This document shows positions 40,097 through 47,828 of a stretch of DNA of 47,828 bases, in pieces. Source of the stretch: Desulfovirgula sp. (GTDB lineage Bacteria > Bacillota > Desulfotomaculia > Desulfotomaculales > Nap2-2B); contig DYES01000045.1 in NCBI GenBank assembly GCA_020725585.1, positions 1-47,828 on the forward strand. The letters run 5' to 3'. Numbering within the stretch: the stretch's first letter is position 1; the number at the start of each line of letters is the position of its first letter. Position numbers and translations under genes: made by a program. A model generated the notes under the pieces. That model made no database searches. It had not been told where the DNA came from and worked only from the letters and a program-made list of their open reading frames with translations.

Positions 40097-40706
40097 AGCC
40101 GAAGCGCCTGCTTGCCGGGAGGGGGTTGTGCTGGCGGTGCCGCGCGGCGGGGTGGTGGTGGGCGCGCAGATAGCCAGGGAGCTTGGTTTGCCGCTGGATT
40201 TAATTATCCCGCGCAAGATCGGGGCGCCCCACAACCCGGAAGCGGCGATTGGAGCGGTGGCCCAGGACGGCACAACCTTCTTTAACCAACATATTCTCCA
40301 TGTTCTAGGGTTAAAGGAAAAGGATTTGCAGGAAGAAATAGACCACCAGATCAGGGAAATTCGCCGGCGGATGAAAAAATACCGGGGAAGGGAAGACTAC
40401 CCCCCTTACGACGAAAAGAAGATTATCCTGGTGGACGACGGCGTGGCTACAGGCTACACCATCCTGGCGGCGATCCGGTCCGTGAAAAACATGTTTCGTC
40501 CCCAAGAATTAATTTTAGCCGTCCCGGTGGCTCCTCCCGACACGCTGGAAATGCTGGCAAAAGAGGTGGACCGGGTGGTCTGCCTTTACGCGCCGGCCAA
40601 TTTTTACGCCGTGGGGCAGTTTTACGTGGACTTTGCCCAGACCACCGACGAAGAAGTAATTGACCTGCTCCGGGAATTGTCCAATCTTTACGCTGGCCAA
40701 AATTAG
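40038..40706 (+). CDS. Phosphoribosyltransferase family protein
   Basis: 222 residues with a type I phosphoribosyltransferase fold; the PRPP loop IILVDDGVATGYTILAAI is at about 130-147 and an AVPRGGVVVGAQIARELGLPLD block stands near the N terminus. These stand-alone proteins are annotated as phosphoribosyltransferases of unknown substrate, possibly involved in nucleobase salvage. The start (ATG 40038, or GTG 40041) follows TAGGAGGTG and lies inside the last 59 nt of the glycosyltransferase, indicating translational coupling. Confidence 0.85.
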   Translation: MVTVFRDRVDAGRKLAEAFKAEAPACREGVVLAVPRGGVVVGAQIARELGLPLDLIIPRKIGAPHNPEAAIGAVAQDGTTFFNQHILHVLGLKEKDLQEEIDHQIREIRRRMKKYRGREDYPPYDEKKIILVDDGVATGYTILAAIRSVKNMFRPQELILAVPVAPPDTLEMLAKEVDRVVCLYAPANFYAVGQFYVDFAQTTDEEVIDLLRELSNLYAGQN

Positions 40707-40797
40707 CGGCCGCTTACCCGGACAACGGGCATAAAAGGCGCCGTCCCTGGCGCATACTAATAGCGACGTCAAGATGCCTTGGGGAGGTAATGCGGCC

Positions 40798-41028
40798 GTG
40801 AAAACAATTGCCGTGGAGGATACCTTGACCGGTGTTCGCGATCTTTTGCAAAGAAATGGATACGAAGTGGTGAGGCTGTCCGAACGCCGCGATGCGGATG
40901 CGGTAGTGGTTACCGGGATCGACAACAACGTGCTGAATATGCAGGTCATGGACACAAAAGTTCCGGTGATTGACGCCGCCGGAAAAACACCGGAAGAAAT
41001 TTTGGCCAGCCTGCGCCAGTACAGGTAG
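40798..41028 (+). CDS. UPF0180 (YkuS-like) small protein
   Basis: 76 residues: KTIAVEDTLTGVRDLLQRNGYEV, then DADAVVVTGIDNNVLNMQV, then KVPVIDAAGKTPEEIL. This is the full pattern of UPF0180/YkuS of Bacillus, whose function is unknown. GTG 40798 is used because GGGGAGGTAA precedes it; the in-frame ATG 40774 lies before that site. A strong terminator follows at 41048. Confidence 0.85.
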   Translation: MKTIAVEDTLTGVRDLLQRNGYEVVRLSERRDADAVVVTGIDNNVLNMQVMDTKVPVIDAAGKTPEEILASLRQYR

Positions 41029-41047
41029 GCAAGTGAAAATAAACAAC

Positions 41048-41084
41048 AAACCCCTGCAGTGAAATTAACTGCAGGGGTTTCGTT
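41048..41084. terminator. Bidirectional intrinsic terminator
   Basis: A 13-bp perfect stem AAACCCCTGCAGT / ACTGCAGGGGTTT with a 7-nt loop, followed by CGTTTT. Shared by the convergent ykuS-like and yyaC-like genes. Confidence 0.88.
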
Positions 41085-41110
41085 TTAGGGTTTAATTTTT
41101 AGCAACCGCT

Positions 41111-41725
41111 TCAGGTAACCGCCACCTCTTGCGACGCTTCTTCCTGGGTGCAGTACCCGATGGCGTTCATGAGACCTTCCACGATCAGATCGGCCATGCG
41201 CATGACCAGGTTTAGCCTGGTGTTTTGGAGGACCAGGTATTCCATAAAGCCTCCCACGTTGACGGTTCCGGTGATGTGGATCTGGCCTACCGGCGGCAAG
41301 TTTTTGTTTACTCCCGCTCCGGGCTGCAAAGAGCCGTCGCCGATGTTCACGCAGCCCACGTTTTCCAGGCTGCCCAGGCAGGCGTCCACCGCGATAATGA
41401 GCGGGTTTTCGTAAGTGCGGTAAATTTCTTCCAGCTTTTGTTTCAAGTTGCTGGCGTGCACAGGATGTTCCAGTGTCCCGTAAACGTGGAAGAAGTCCTG
41501 GCCCAGGGCGGAAAGCTTGCTGCCCACCAGGGGTCCTAAGCAGTCGCCCGTCGAGCGGTCGGTGCCGATGCAAAGCAATATTTTCGGGCAATGAGCGGCA
41601 AAGCCGTTTTTATGTAAGCGGCCGGCCAGGTCCCAGCCGAATTTTACCGCCGCGAGCGGGTCCTCGATATTGATTTTGGTGCGGGAAACCCCTGTTGTCA
41701 CCTGTTCTGGGCTCGTTTTGTTCAT
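41111..41725 (-). CDS. Putative sporulation protease YyaC
   Basis: 204 residues of the YyaC family, related to the germination protease GPR. CIGTDRSTGDCLGPLVGSKL, the PVHASNLKQKL segment, LIIAVDACLGSLENVG and the GTVNVGGFMEYLVLQNTRL block are all typical. The role is thought to be in sporulation or germination, not proven. ATG 41725 has GGAGGGC upstream. It confirms a spore-forming lineage together with splB. Confidence 0.85.
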   Translation of the reverse strand: MNKTSPEQVTTGVSRTKINIEDPLAAVKFGWDLAGRLHKNGFAAHCPKILLCIGTDRSTGDCLGPLVGSKLSALGQDFFHVYGTLEHPVHASNLKQKLEEIYRTYENPLIIAVDACLGSLENVGCVNIGDGSLQPGAGVNKNLPPVGQIHITGTVNVGGFMEYLVLQNTRLNLVMRMADLIVEGLMNAIGYCTQEEASQEVAVT

Positions 41726-41845
41726 GCTTGCCCTCCTTTATTCGAAAAGCTATTATATATTTATTTCCAGATGGCCTCCCATTTATTCCAGGCGGGCGGT
41801 TTTTTCATGTCCAGATGTTGCATAAGTATTAAAGGAGGGATGTCC

Positions 41846-42940
41846 ATGGAGGGATGGCGAGGGATGGCCGTGCCGAGAGCCAGTTCTATTCTGGTCGTTA
41901 AAATCGTCACCCTGTACGCGGGCACAGTGATCGGCGCCGGTTTCGCCTCGGGCCAGGAAATAATGCAATTTTTTATTGCTTTTGGCGGCGCCGGCCTTTG
42001 GGGGGTGCTGCTGGCCACCGTTTTGTTTGTCTGCCTGGGAGCGGTAATTATGGCCCTGGTTACCGGATTGGGCACGGCCAGTTACGATGTGTTGCTGCAG
42101 TATCTTTTGGGAAAAAGGTTGGGGAAAGCAATGGACTTGTTAAACCTGCTCATGCTGCCGGGCGGGCTGGTCGTCATGCTGGCCGGGAGCGGGGCGGTTT
42201 TTACGCAGCAGCTGGGCCTGCCCTATTTTCTGGGCACGGCTTTGGCGGCCGCCATAATCTGCCTGGTAATCATGGGGGGTTTGCAGGGGGTGCTTACGGC
42301 CAACCTGATTTTAGTGCCGGTAAAAATTTTCGCCCTGGCGGTCGTTTGTTTGTCCGGGTTTTTGCATCAGGGGGGGTTTTCCTGGGAGATCCTCGCCCCC
42401 CTGCCAGGGGAAAAGGTTGCCGGCTCCTGGGGGTGGGCGGGCATTCTTTACGTGTCTTACAATATTATTGTTCCCGTCGCCGTTCTCTCGTCCCTGGGCA
42501 GGACGGTGCCGGCTCCTGTCGGCATAGCGGGCGGCGCCCTGGGGGGTCTGGTGTTGGGCGTTACCGCCGGGCTGATTACCCTGGCCGGGCTTGCTTTTTA
42601 TCCAGAGGTGGGCAATTACGAGGTACCCATTCTATTTATCGCCCGCCACCTGGGCTTTGCGCTGCAGTCCCTGCTGGGCTTGCTCATCTGGCTGGCCATT
42701 TTAACCACCGCCATTGCGGACGCTCACGGCCTGGCCAGCCGCCTGGCGCCTGAAGGGGGCCGGCGCTACAAAATCATCGGCGTGAGCGCCACCCTGGCCG
42801 CCATCCCCTTTGCCGGGCTGGACTTCAGCCGATTGGTGAGGCTGCTCTACCCCCTTTTCGGCTACGCCGGCCTTGCCTTGTTGCTTGTCCTCTTCGTGGC
42901 GCCGTGGAAAAGATTGTTTTGGGACGCCAGGAAAAAATAA
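41846..42940 (+). CDS. YkvI-type membrane permease
   Basis: 364 residues with about ten membrane segments. VTLYAGTVIGAGFASGQEIMQFF near the N terminus is typical of the YkvI family within the amino-acid/branched-chain permease-like group. ATG 41846 is placed six nt after AAAGGAGGG; an ATG at 41840 touches the site. Substrate not known; sodium-coupled amino-acid uptake is a guess from fold relationships. Confidence 0.8.
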   Translation: MEGWRGMAVPRASSILVVKIVTLYAGTVIGAGFASGQEIMQFFIAFGGAGLWGVLLATVLFVCLGAVIMALVTGLGTASYDVLLQYLLGKRLGKAMDLLNLLMLPGGLVVMLAGSGAVFTQQLGLPYFLGTALAAAIICLVIMGGLQGVLTANLILVPVKIFALAVVCLSGFLHQGGFSWEILAPLPGEKVAGSWGWAGILYVSYNIIVPVAVLSSLGRTVPAPVGIAGGALGGLVLGVTAGLITLAGLAFYPEVGNYEVPILFIARHLGFALQSLLGLLIWLAILTTAIADAHGLASRLAPEGGRRYKIIGVSATLAAIPFAGLDFSRLVRLLYPLFGYAGLALLLVLFVAPWKRLFWDARKK

Positions 42941-42971
42941 TGTGATCAGCATAAAGGCGGCACCGAGCGCC

Positions 42972-44051
42972 CTAAACGATATATTCCAGGCGCGCCCTGG
43001 GCAATTTGCGGGCAATCTGCTCGCTGAAGAAAGCCTTCATTTCGTTTAGCAATTCCCGGTTGTAGACGTACTTGCCGTAGCCGAACTGGCCGTAGCGAAA
43101 AGACCGGCACTCTTGCTCAAAGGGCACGCTGGTTTGGGGGAAAATTTCCCGGATCGCTTCCCGGGCGCGCGCGGTGAAGCGGTGGGAAACGATCTCCAGG
43201 GTCAGGGAAGGTTCTTTTTCGCCGGCTTCGCCTACCGTTGTTTCCTCCGGGAGTTCCCAGCTCCGCCACTCGCCGGCCAGCCTGTCCAAAAGCTCCCCGT
43301 AGGCTTTTTGCCAGTCCGCAAATAAAAACACCGGGGCGATCAGAAAGCCCACCGGGTAGCCCGCTTTGGCCAGCGCGTGCACCGCTTCCAGGCGCTCTTC
43401 CAGCCGGGGGGCGCCTCCTTCCCACTTCCTGATCACTCCGGGCAGGTTCACGGAAAGCCTGGTCCTGGTGCGCCCCGCATGCCTGGCCGCCAACAGGCTG
43501 CCCACGTTGACATACTTGGTGACAAAGCGCAGGCGGCTCTTGTCCTGGCTGGCAAAGTGTTCAATGGCCGTTTTGAGCGCGCCGGTGTAGGGTTCCAGAG
43601 GGAGGGGATCGCCGCTGGCGGCCGCTTCAAAGGAAGTGATTGCCGGGTGCCGCTCCGCTATATAGCGGTCGGCCCTGGCGAGTATTTCTTCAATATTTAC
43701 GTAGGCCCGCAGGTAAGGATGCCTCCCAAAGCGGGTGTGCAGGTAGCAGTACTGGCAGCTGCCGGGGCAGGAGGCCACGAGAGGCAGCTGGTAGTCGGCA
43801 GACGGGCGGCACGTCTCAAAGCGGGTGCCGCGGCGCACCCCTACGGCGAGCGTCCTTTTCGCTTCCTGGTAGATTTCCCGGGCAGTGGCGCCGGGGATCA
43901 GGCTCGCCACGTCCTGCCGGGCGGTCCGGATAACCGGAATGCCCAGGCCGGAAAATGTTTCCCACAGCTTTTTGCCCAGCGGGTAGGCCAGTGCTTCGTT
44001 GGTAAAAATCACCCTTGCCGGCACGAACTGCCGTTCGACCCGTTCCTCCAC
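42972..44051 (-). CDS. splB: Spore photoproduct lyase homologue, catalytic Cys replaced
   Basis: 359 residues. Radical-SAM enzyme that reverses spore photoproduct in UV-damaged spore DNA. The [4Fe-4S] motif CPGSCQYC gives Cys95, Cys99 and Cys102 (C-x3-C-x2-C), and the tyrosines around it (Tyr101, Tyr103) are kept, as is the C-terminal RYGQFGYGKYVY block. In Bacillus the hydrogen donor is Cys141, 43 residues after the third cluster cysteine. Here residue 145, also 43 after Cys102, is Ala within SFEAAASGDP. So the usual donor is missing. Start GTG 44049-44051 has only a weak site. Convergent with the permease (31 nt). Confidence 0.9.
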   Translation of the reverse strand: MEERVERQFVPARVIFTNEALAYPLGKKLWETFSGLGIPVIRTARQDVASLIPGATAREIYQEAKRTLAVGVRRGTRFETCRPSADYQLPLVASCPGSCQYCYLHTRFGRHPYLRAYVNIEEILARADRYIAERHPAITSFEAAASGDPLPLEPYTGALKTAIEHFASQDKSRLRFVTKYVNVGSLLAARHAGRTRTRLSVNLPGVIRKWEGGAPRLEERLEAVHALAKAGYPVGFLIAPVFLFADWQKAYGELLDRLAGEWRSWELPEETTVGEAGEKEPSLTLEIVSHRFTARAREAIREIFPQTSVPFEQECRSFRYGQFGYGKYVYNRELLNEMKAFFSEQIARKLPRARLEYIV

Positions 44052-44225
44052 GATCCGTCACCGCTATTAATTATGTTCAAAATAAATTATGGTTATTAAC
44101 TTGCTTTAGCAAAATCACACCTGTTGTTCGTCCAACGTCGCCTCAGCGGTTTTTCGTCCTTTCGCAGGAGATGGCGGCAGAAAAAAGAAATAAAATAAAT
44201 AAAAACAAGAACCGAATTGTGAAGG

Positions 44226-44645
44226 ATGGTGGGGGAATTGAGGAGATATGAAGAAATTCAGATCGGCGAGCGCGCCGTTTTACGCCGCCGGATCACCAGC
44301 GAAGATATTGAGAAGTACGCAGAAGTGAGCGGCGACGTGAATCCTTTGCACTTAGACGACGAATACGCGAAAAAGACCATTTTTGGCCGCCGGATTGCCC
44401 ATGGCATGCTGACCGCGGGCCTGATCTCCAATTTGCTGGGCAATGTTCTGCCCGGGCCGGGAACGGTTTATCTAAGCCAGGAGCTGAAGTTTAAAGCTCC
44501 CGTCTATCCCGGGGATTTAGTGGAGGTCGAGGTTGAGGTGATCGCCAAAGAAGATGCGAAAAAAAGGCTGCGGCTAAAGACCCTGTGCCGGAACGAAGAA
44601 GGAAAAACGGTGCTGGAGGGCGAAGCGCAAGTCATGGTTCCGTAA
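44226..44645 (+). CDS. MaoC-like dehydratase / (R)-specific enoyl-CoA hydratase
   Basis: 139 residues with a single hot-dog fold. The catalytic MaoC motif is visible: YAEVSGDVNPLHLDDEYAKK with Asp and His, then FGRRIAHGMLTAGLIS. Members hydrate or dehydrate acyl-CoA thioesters (PhaJ, FAS II dehydratase subunits). Start ATG 44226, or TTG 44238 after GGTGGGGGAA; no strong preference. It stands alone before recD2. Confidence 0.88.
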   Translation: MVGELRRYEEIQIGERAVLRRRITSEDIEKYAEVSGDVNPLHLDDEYAKKTIFGRRIAHGMLTAGLISNLLGNVLPGPGTVYLSQELKFKAPVYPGDLVEVEVEVIAKEDAKKRLRLKTLCRNEEGKTVLEGEAQVMVP

Positions 44646-44917
44646 AAAACCCCGGCGGGGGTGCCTGCCGCACATTTATACAAGGCAACTGCTCATGGCA
44701 AAAGAAGTTTTGATGAAGTTAAATCGGGTCACGAAAAAACTATCCAATGGGCGAGGTTGTGGTAGGATCAAGGCCGATGCTAGCGGGCTCGCCAGCGGGT
44801 TGTGCGCTCACCAGGAACGGGTTTGGCGGGAGACCGGCAGGACTTTTGAAGCGCAAGGGGGAATAAAAAAAGTAAAGTAACAGTAAAGTAAGCAAAGAAG
44901 AGAGGAGCACGGAAAAA
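44646..44917. other. Gap before recD2
   Basis: 272 nt. A CCCCGGCGGGG palindrome at about 44650-44660 directly follows the MaoC gene. A 61-codon frame (44695-44880) has no ribosome binding site and low-complexity ends; I see no gene here. Confidence 0.4.
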
Positions 44918-47077
44918 TTGAACCGGGACGAGGCCATCGAGGGGGTTTTAGAAAGAATTGTTTATTTTAGCGAAGACGATAGTTATACAGTGGCCAGGTT
45001 GAGGGTAAAAGGGGAAAGGGAACTGGTAACCGTCGTAGGAAACCTTTTTGCCGTGCATCCCGGGGAAACTTTAAAGCTTGTGGGCAGGTGGGTCAACAAT
45101 CAAAAGTTCGGAAGGCAGTTTAAAGTGGAGAGCTGCCTGCCCATGCTTCCGGCGACTCTTACCGGGATCGAAAAGTACCTGAGCTCAGGACTGATTAAGG
45201 GCATTGGCCCGGTGATGGCGAAGCGCCTGACGAAAAAATTTGGTTTAAAAACACTGGAAGTAATTGAAAATGACCCCGAGCGGCTGGGCGAAGTGGAAGG
45301 CATCGGACCGGTCAGGATCGCACGCATTAAGCAGGCCTGGGAAGAGCAAAAGGAAATCAAGGACGTCATCCTCTTTCTGCAGAGCCACGGAGTAAGTACT
45401 GCCTATGCGGTCAAAATTTATAAGGCATACGGCAATAATGCCATTTCTTTATTAAAAGAGAATCCTTACCGGCTGGCCATGGACATTTCCGGTATCGGGT
45501 TTAAAACAGCCGACCGCATCGCGCAGAACCTGGGCATCGAGCCGAATTCCCCCCTTCGGGCGCAGGCGGGCATCCTTTACCTGCTTTGGGAAGCCACCGA
45601 AGAGGGAAATGTTTTTTTGCCCCAGGATGAGCTTATCGAAAAGGCCTCCTCGACTCTTCAAATAGATAAAGTTTTCCTGGAAGAAGCGCTCGTGATCCTG
45701 CGCCAGGAAGAGAAAGTAGTTATTGAAGAGAGGGAGGCTGAAAAAGAGGTTTATTTAAAGCCTCTTTGGGTTGCCGAGGAGAAGATCGCGGAGAGGTTGC
45801 ACAGGCTCTCCCAAACCCAAAAGCAGCCGCTGGCCATTGAGACAGAGAAGGCTATTGCCTGGGTGCAAAGCGTAAACGGGATTGAGCTGGCCGAAAAGCA
45901 AAAGGAAGCAATTAGAAAAGCGGTAGAGAAGAAAGTTTTAGTGATTACGGGCGGGCCGGGAACGGGGAAAACCACTTTGGTGAAAAGCATCCTGCAAATA
46001 ATGGAGTTAAAGAAGCAAAGAATAGTTCTGGCGTCACCTACAGGAAGGGCCGCAAAAAGGCTTACGGAAGTAACCGGCCGGGAAGCCAAAACTATCCACC
46101 GCCTCTTAGAATATAAGCCTATGGAAGGAAAATTCGGCAGGAACGAAGAAAACCCGCTCGAGGCTGATCTGGTTATTGTCGATGAAACCTCCATGGTAGA
46201 TGTATTGCTTATGAATCATCTTTTAAAAGCCATTCCTTTGTGGGCCACCCTGATTTTGGTGGGTGATGTAGATCAGCTCCCTTCTGTGGGACCGGGTAAT
46301 GTTTTAAAGGATATTATAAAATCCGGGACAGTGGAAGTAATTACCCTGACGGAGATATTCCGGCAGGCGAGCCAAAGCATGATCGTGGTCAATGCCCACC
46401 GGGTAAACCGGGGTGAATTTCCTCTCTTAAAAAAAGGTAAGGGCCTGGACTTTTATTTTCTGGAAAAAAAGGACCCGGAAGAAGCCGTCCGGACATTAAA
46501 AGAACTCTGCGCGCAAAAAATACCCGGGACTTTTGGTTTTCACCCCTTGCGTGACATTCAGGTGTTGAGTCCATTGCGGAAAGGTTCCGCCGGGGTGGAA
46601 AGGTTAAACAAAGAACTGCAGGCACTGCTTAATCCCCGGGGCAGGGAAATTATACGCGGGGGTAATATATTCCGGTTGCACGATAAAGTAATGCAAATAA
46701 AGAATAATTATGAAAAGGAAGTGTTTAATGGCGATATCGGAAGGATAACGCATATCGACCTGGAAGAACAGGAAATATTCGTGCAGTTTGAGGAAAGGCT
46801 GGTTAACTATGATTATAACGACCTGGATGAACTCACTCTGGCGTACGCAATTTCGGTGCATAAATCTCAGGGGAGCGAGTATCCGGCAGTTATCCTCCCC
46901 TTGCTCCGGCAGCACTATGTGATGCTGCAAAGGAATTTAATTTACACTGCCATTACCCGGGCGAAAAAGCTGATGATCATCGTTGGCGACAAAAGAGCCC
47001 TGGCCATGGCGATAAAAAACGCGCGCCCGCAGGAAAGGTATACAGGTCTGACGAGAAGGCTTAGAAAGCGTTTTTAA
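44918..47077 (+). CDS. recD2: RecD2-type ATP-dependent DNA helicase
   Basis: 719 residues, the RecD2 (RecD/TraA long form, without RecBC) architecture: an N-terminal OB-like domain (VLERIVYFSEDDSYTVARLRV), tandem helix-hairpin-helix region (GLIKGIGPVMAKRLTKKFG, VEGIGPVRIARI), Walker A ITGGPGTGKTTLVK, DEXX motif VDETSMVD, LVGDVDQLPSVGPGNVL, and C-terminal LAYAISVHKSQGSEYPAV with IYTAITRAKK. A 5'-3' DNA helicase for replication-fork and recombination repair. TTG 44918 follows AGAGGAGCACGG. Confidence 0.95.
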   Translation: MNRDEAIEGVLERIVYFSEDDSYTVARLRVKGERELVTVVGNLFAVHPGETLKLVGRWVNNQKFGRQFKVESCLPMLPATLTGIEKYLSSGLIKGIGPVMAKRLTKKFGLKTLEVIENDPERLGEVEGIGPVRIARIKQAWEEQKEIKDVILFLQSHGVSTAYAVKIYKAYGNNAISLLKENPYRLAMDISGIGFKTADRIAQNLGIEPNSPLRAQAGILYLLWEATEEGNVFLPQDELIEKASSTLQIDKVFLEEALVILRQEEKVVIEEREAEKEVYLKPLWVAEEKIAERLHRLSQTQKQPLAIETEKAIAWVQSVNGIELAEKQKEAIRKAVEKKVLVITGGPGTGKTTLVKSILQIMELKKQRIVLASPTGRAAKRLTEVTGREAKTIHRLLEYKPMEGKFGRNEENPLEADLVIVDETSMVDVLLMNHLLKAIPLWATLILVGDVDQLPSVGPGNVLKDIIKSGTVEVITLTEIFRQASQSMIVVNAHRVNRGEFPLLKKGKGLDFYFLEKKDPEEAVRTLKELCAQKIPGTFGFHPLRDIQVLSPLRKGSAGVERLNKELQALLNPRGREIIRGGNIFRLHDKVMQIKNNYEKEVFNGDIGRITHIDLEEQEIFVQFEERLVNYDYNDLDELTLAYAISVHKSQGSEYPAVILPLLRQHYVMLQRNLIYTAITRAKKLMIIVGDKRALAMAIKNARPQERYTGLTRRLRKRF

Positions 47078-47175
47078 GGCGATGGGAGAGGAATAGGAAA
47101 GACGCTCGTTTTCCTGCAGGGCCGGGCTAAGTATATTGTCGGGCTAAATATATTGTATACTTGTGTAAACCCCAT

Positions 47176-47203
47176 TTTCAAAGGCGGCGCGTTTAAATAT
47201 AAT
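47176..47203 (+). promoter_or_regulatory. Possible promoter of the carboxylase gene
   Basis: TTTCAA (47176-47181), 16-nt spacer, perfect TATAAT (47198-47203), 97 nt upstream of the start. Weak -35. Confidence 0.4.
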
Positions 47204-47300
47204 AGCAGTTAAGTGATTTCGAGAGGAGATTCAGTTTACAAATGTGTTGTAACCTGAATTATTTTTTTATTGTTGCCTTTTTTAGGCAAGGTGGCTTTCG

Positions 47301-47828
47301 ATGGGTTTAAGAATAACCGACACAACTCTGCGTGATGGTCACCAGAGTCTTTGGGCTACGCGCATGCGCACCCAAGATATGCTGCCTGTTTTAGAAAAGC
47401 TGGATGCAGTGGGTTATCATTCCCTGGAGGTGTGGGGCGGAGCCACCTTTGATGTGTGCATGCGTTACCTGAACGAAGATCCCTGGGAGCGCCTGCGGTT
47501 ATTAAAAAAGCACATTAGACATACCCCGCTGCAGATGCTTTTACGGGGCCAGTCTCTGGTGGGTTACCACCATTATCCCGATGATGTGGTGGAAGCCTTT
47601 GTTGCTAAGGCGGTGGAGAACGGTATTGACATTCTCCGCATCTTTGATGCGTTGAATGACCTGGACAACCTGGCCGTGCCCATCCAGGCGGCCAAAAAAG
47701 CAGGGGCGCACACCCAGGCGGTGGTAGTTTATACCGTCAGCCCGGTGCACACGACCGAACACTATGTGAAAGTGGCGGTCCAGCTGGCCCAGATGGGGGC
47801 CGATTCCATCTGCATCAAGGATATGGCC
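47301..47828 (+). CDS. Pyruvate carboxylase subunit B / oxaloacetate decarboxylase alpha subunit (5' part)
   Basis: 176 codons open to the window end. The carboxyltransferase TIM-barrel start is clear: ITDTTLRDGHQSLWATRMRTQD with the catalytic/metal Asp, LEVWGGATFDVCMRYLNEDPW, LLRGQSLVGYHHYPDDVV, FDALNDLDN and SICIKDMA. ATG 47301 follows AAGGTGGC. The protein carboxylates pyruvate (with a biotin carboxylase subunit A) or decarboxylates oxaloacetate as part of a sodium pump; neighbours beyond the window would decide. Confidence 0.93.
   Translation, partial: MGLRITDTTLRDGHQSLWATRMRTQDMLPVLEKLDAVGYHSLEVWGGATFDVCMRYLNEDPWERLRLLKKHIRHTPLQMLLRGQSLVGYHHYPDDVVEAFVAKAVENGIDILRIFDALNDLDNLAVPIQAAKKAGAHTQAVVVYTVSPVHTTEHYVKVAVQLAQMGADSICIKDMA

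Overview
The window (47.8 kb, roughly 50% GC) looks like a chromosome segment of an anaerobic, endospore-forming Firmicute of the Peptococcaceae / Desulfotomaculum-Pelotomaculum-Moorella type. The reasons are TTG and GTG starts behind strong AGGAGG-type ribosome binding sites, sporulation genes (YyaC-like protease, spore photoproduct lyase), Firmicute-specific small proteins (UPF0180/YkuS, DUF2292/YezD, YflT, AcuA), a pyruvoyl arginine decarboxylase, and the order rpsB-tsf-pyrH-frr-uppS-cdsA-(AI-2E permease)-dxr-rseP-ispG-proS. No species is claimed.

Region 1 (1-13.1 kb): tRNA-Ala(CGC), a small unknown protein, a Gln/Tyr-rich low-complexity protein, a peptide/nickel-type ABC substrate-binding protein and a YflT stress protein, all on the minus strand. 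Next come a plus-strand polyamine operon (pdaD-speE-speB), a Ski2-like helicase encoded as two separate polypeptides, a gamma-class carbonic anhydrase homologue, AcuA, and a histidine kinase with an NtrC-type sigma-54 activator.

Region 2 (13.1-27.1 kb): an accessory island and the most interesting part. It has four different TauE/SafE-type anion permeases, each with a different set of small or single-pass membrane partners. It also has a DUF2292 protein, a second histidine kinase whose response regulator lacks an output domain, and an intact IS1634-like transposase reading frame in which the expected catalytic acidic residues appear to be lost. The control elements seen are one sigma-54 promoter, at least five TGTGA-N6-TCACA-type palindromes of the CRP/FNR kind, two copies of a promoter-driven small structured RNA that ends in its own terminator, and a perfect 28-bp inverted repeat that brackets the last permease operon and one RNA copy. 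I infer a co-regulated module for moving sulfur oxyanions or organosulfonates; the substrate cannot be read from sequence.

Region 3 (27.4-38.8 kb): a conserved translation and cell-envelope operon (ribosomal protein S2, EF-Ts, UMP kinase, ribosome recycling factor, undecaprenyl diphosphate synthase, CDP-diglyceride synthase, an AI-2E/YtvI permease, Dxr, RseP, IspG, ProRS).

Region 4 (38.8-47.8 kb): a diacylglycerol glycosyltransferase, a phosphoribosyltransferase, a YkuS homologue, YyaC, a YkvI-type permease, a spore photoproduct lyase with alanine at the usual catalytic cysteine position, a MaoC-type hydratase, RecD2, and the 5' part of a pyruvate carboxylase subunit B / oxaloacetate decarboxylase alpha gene that runs off the end.
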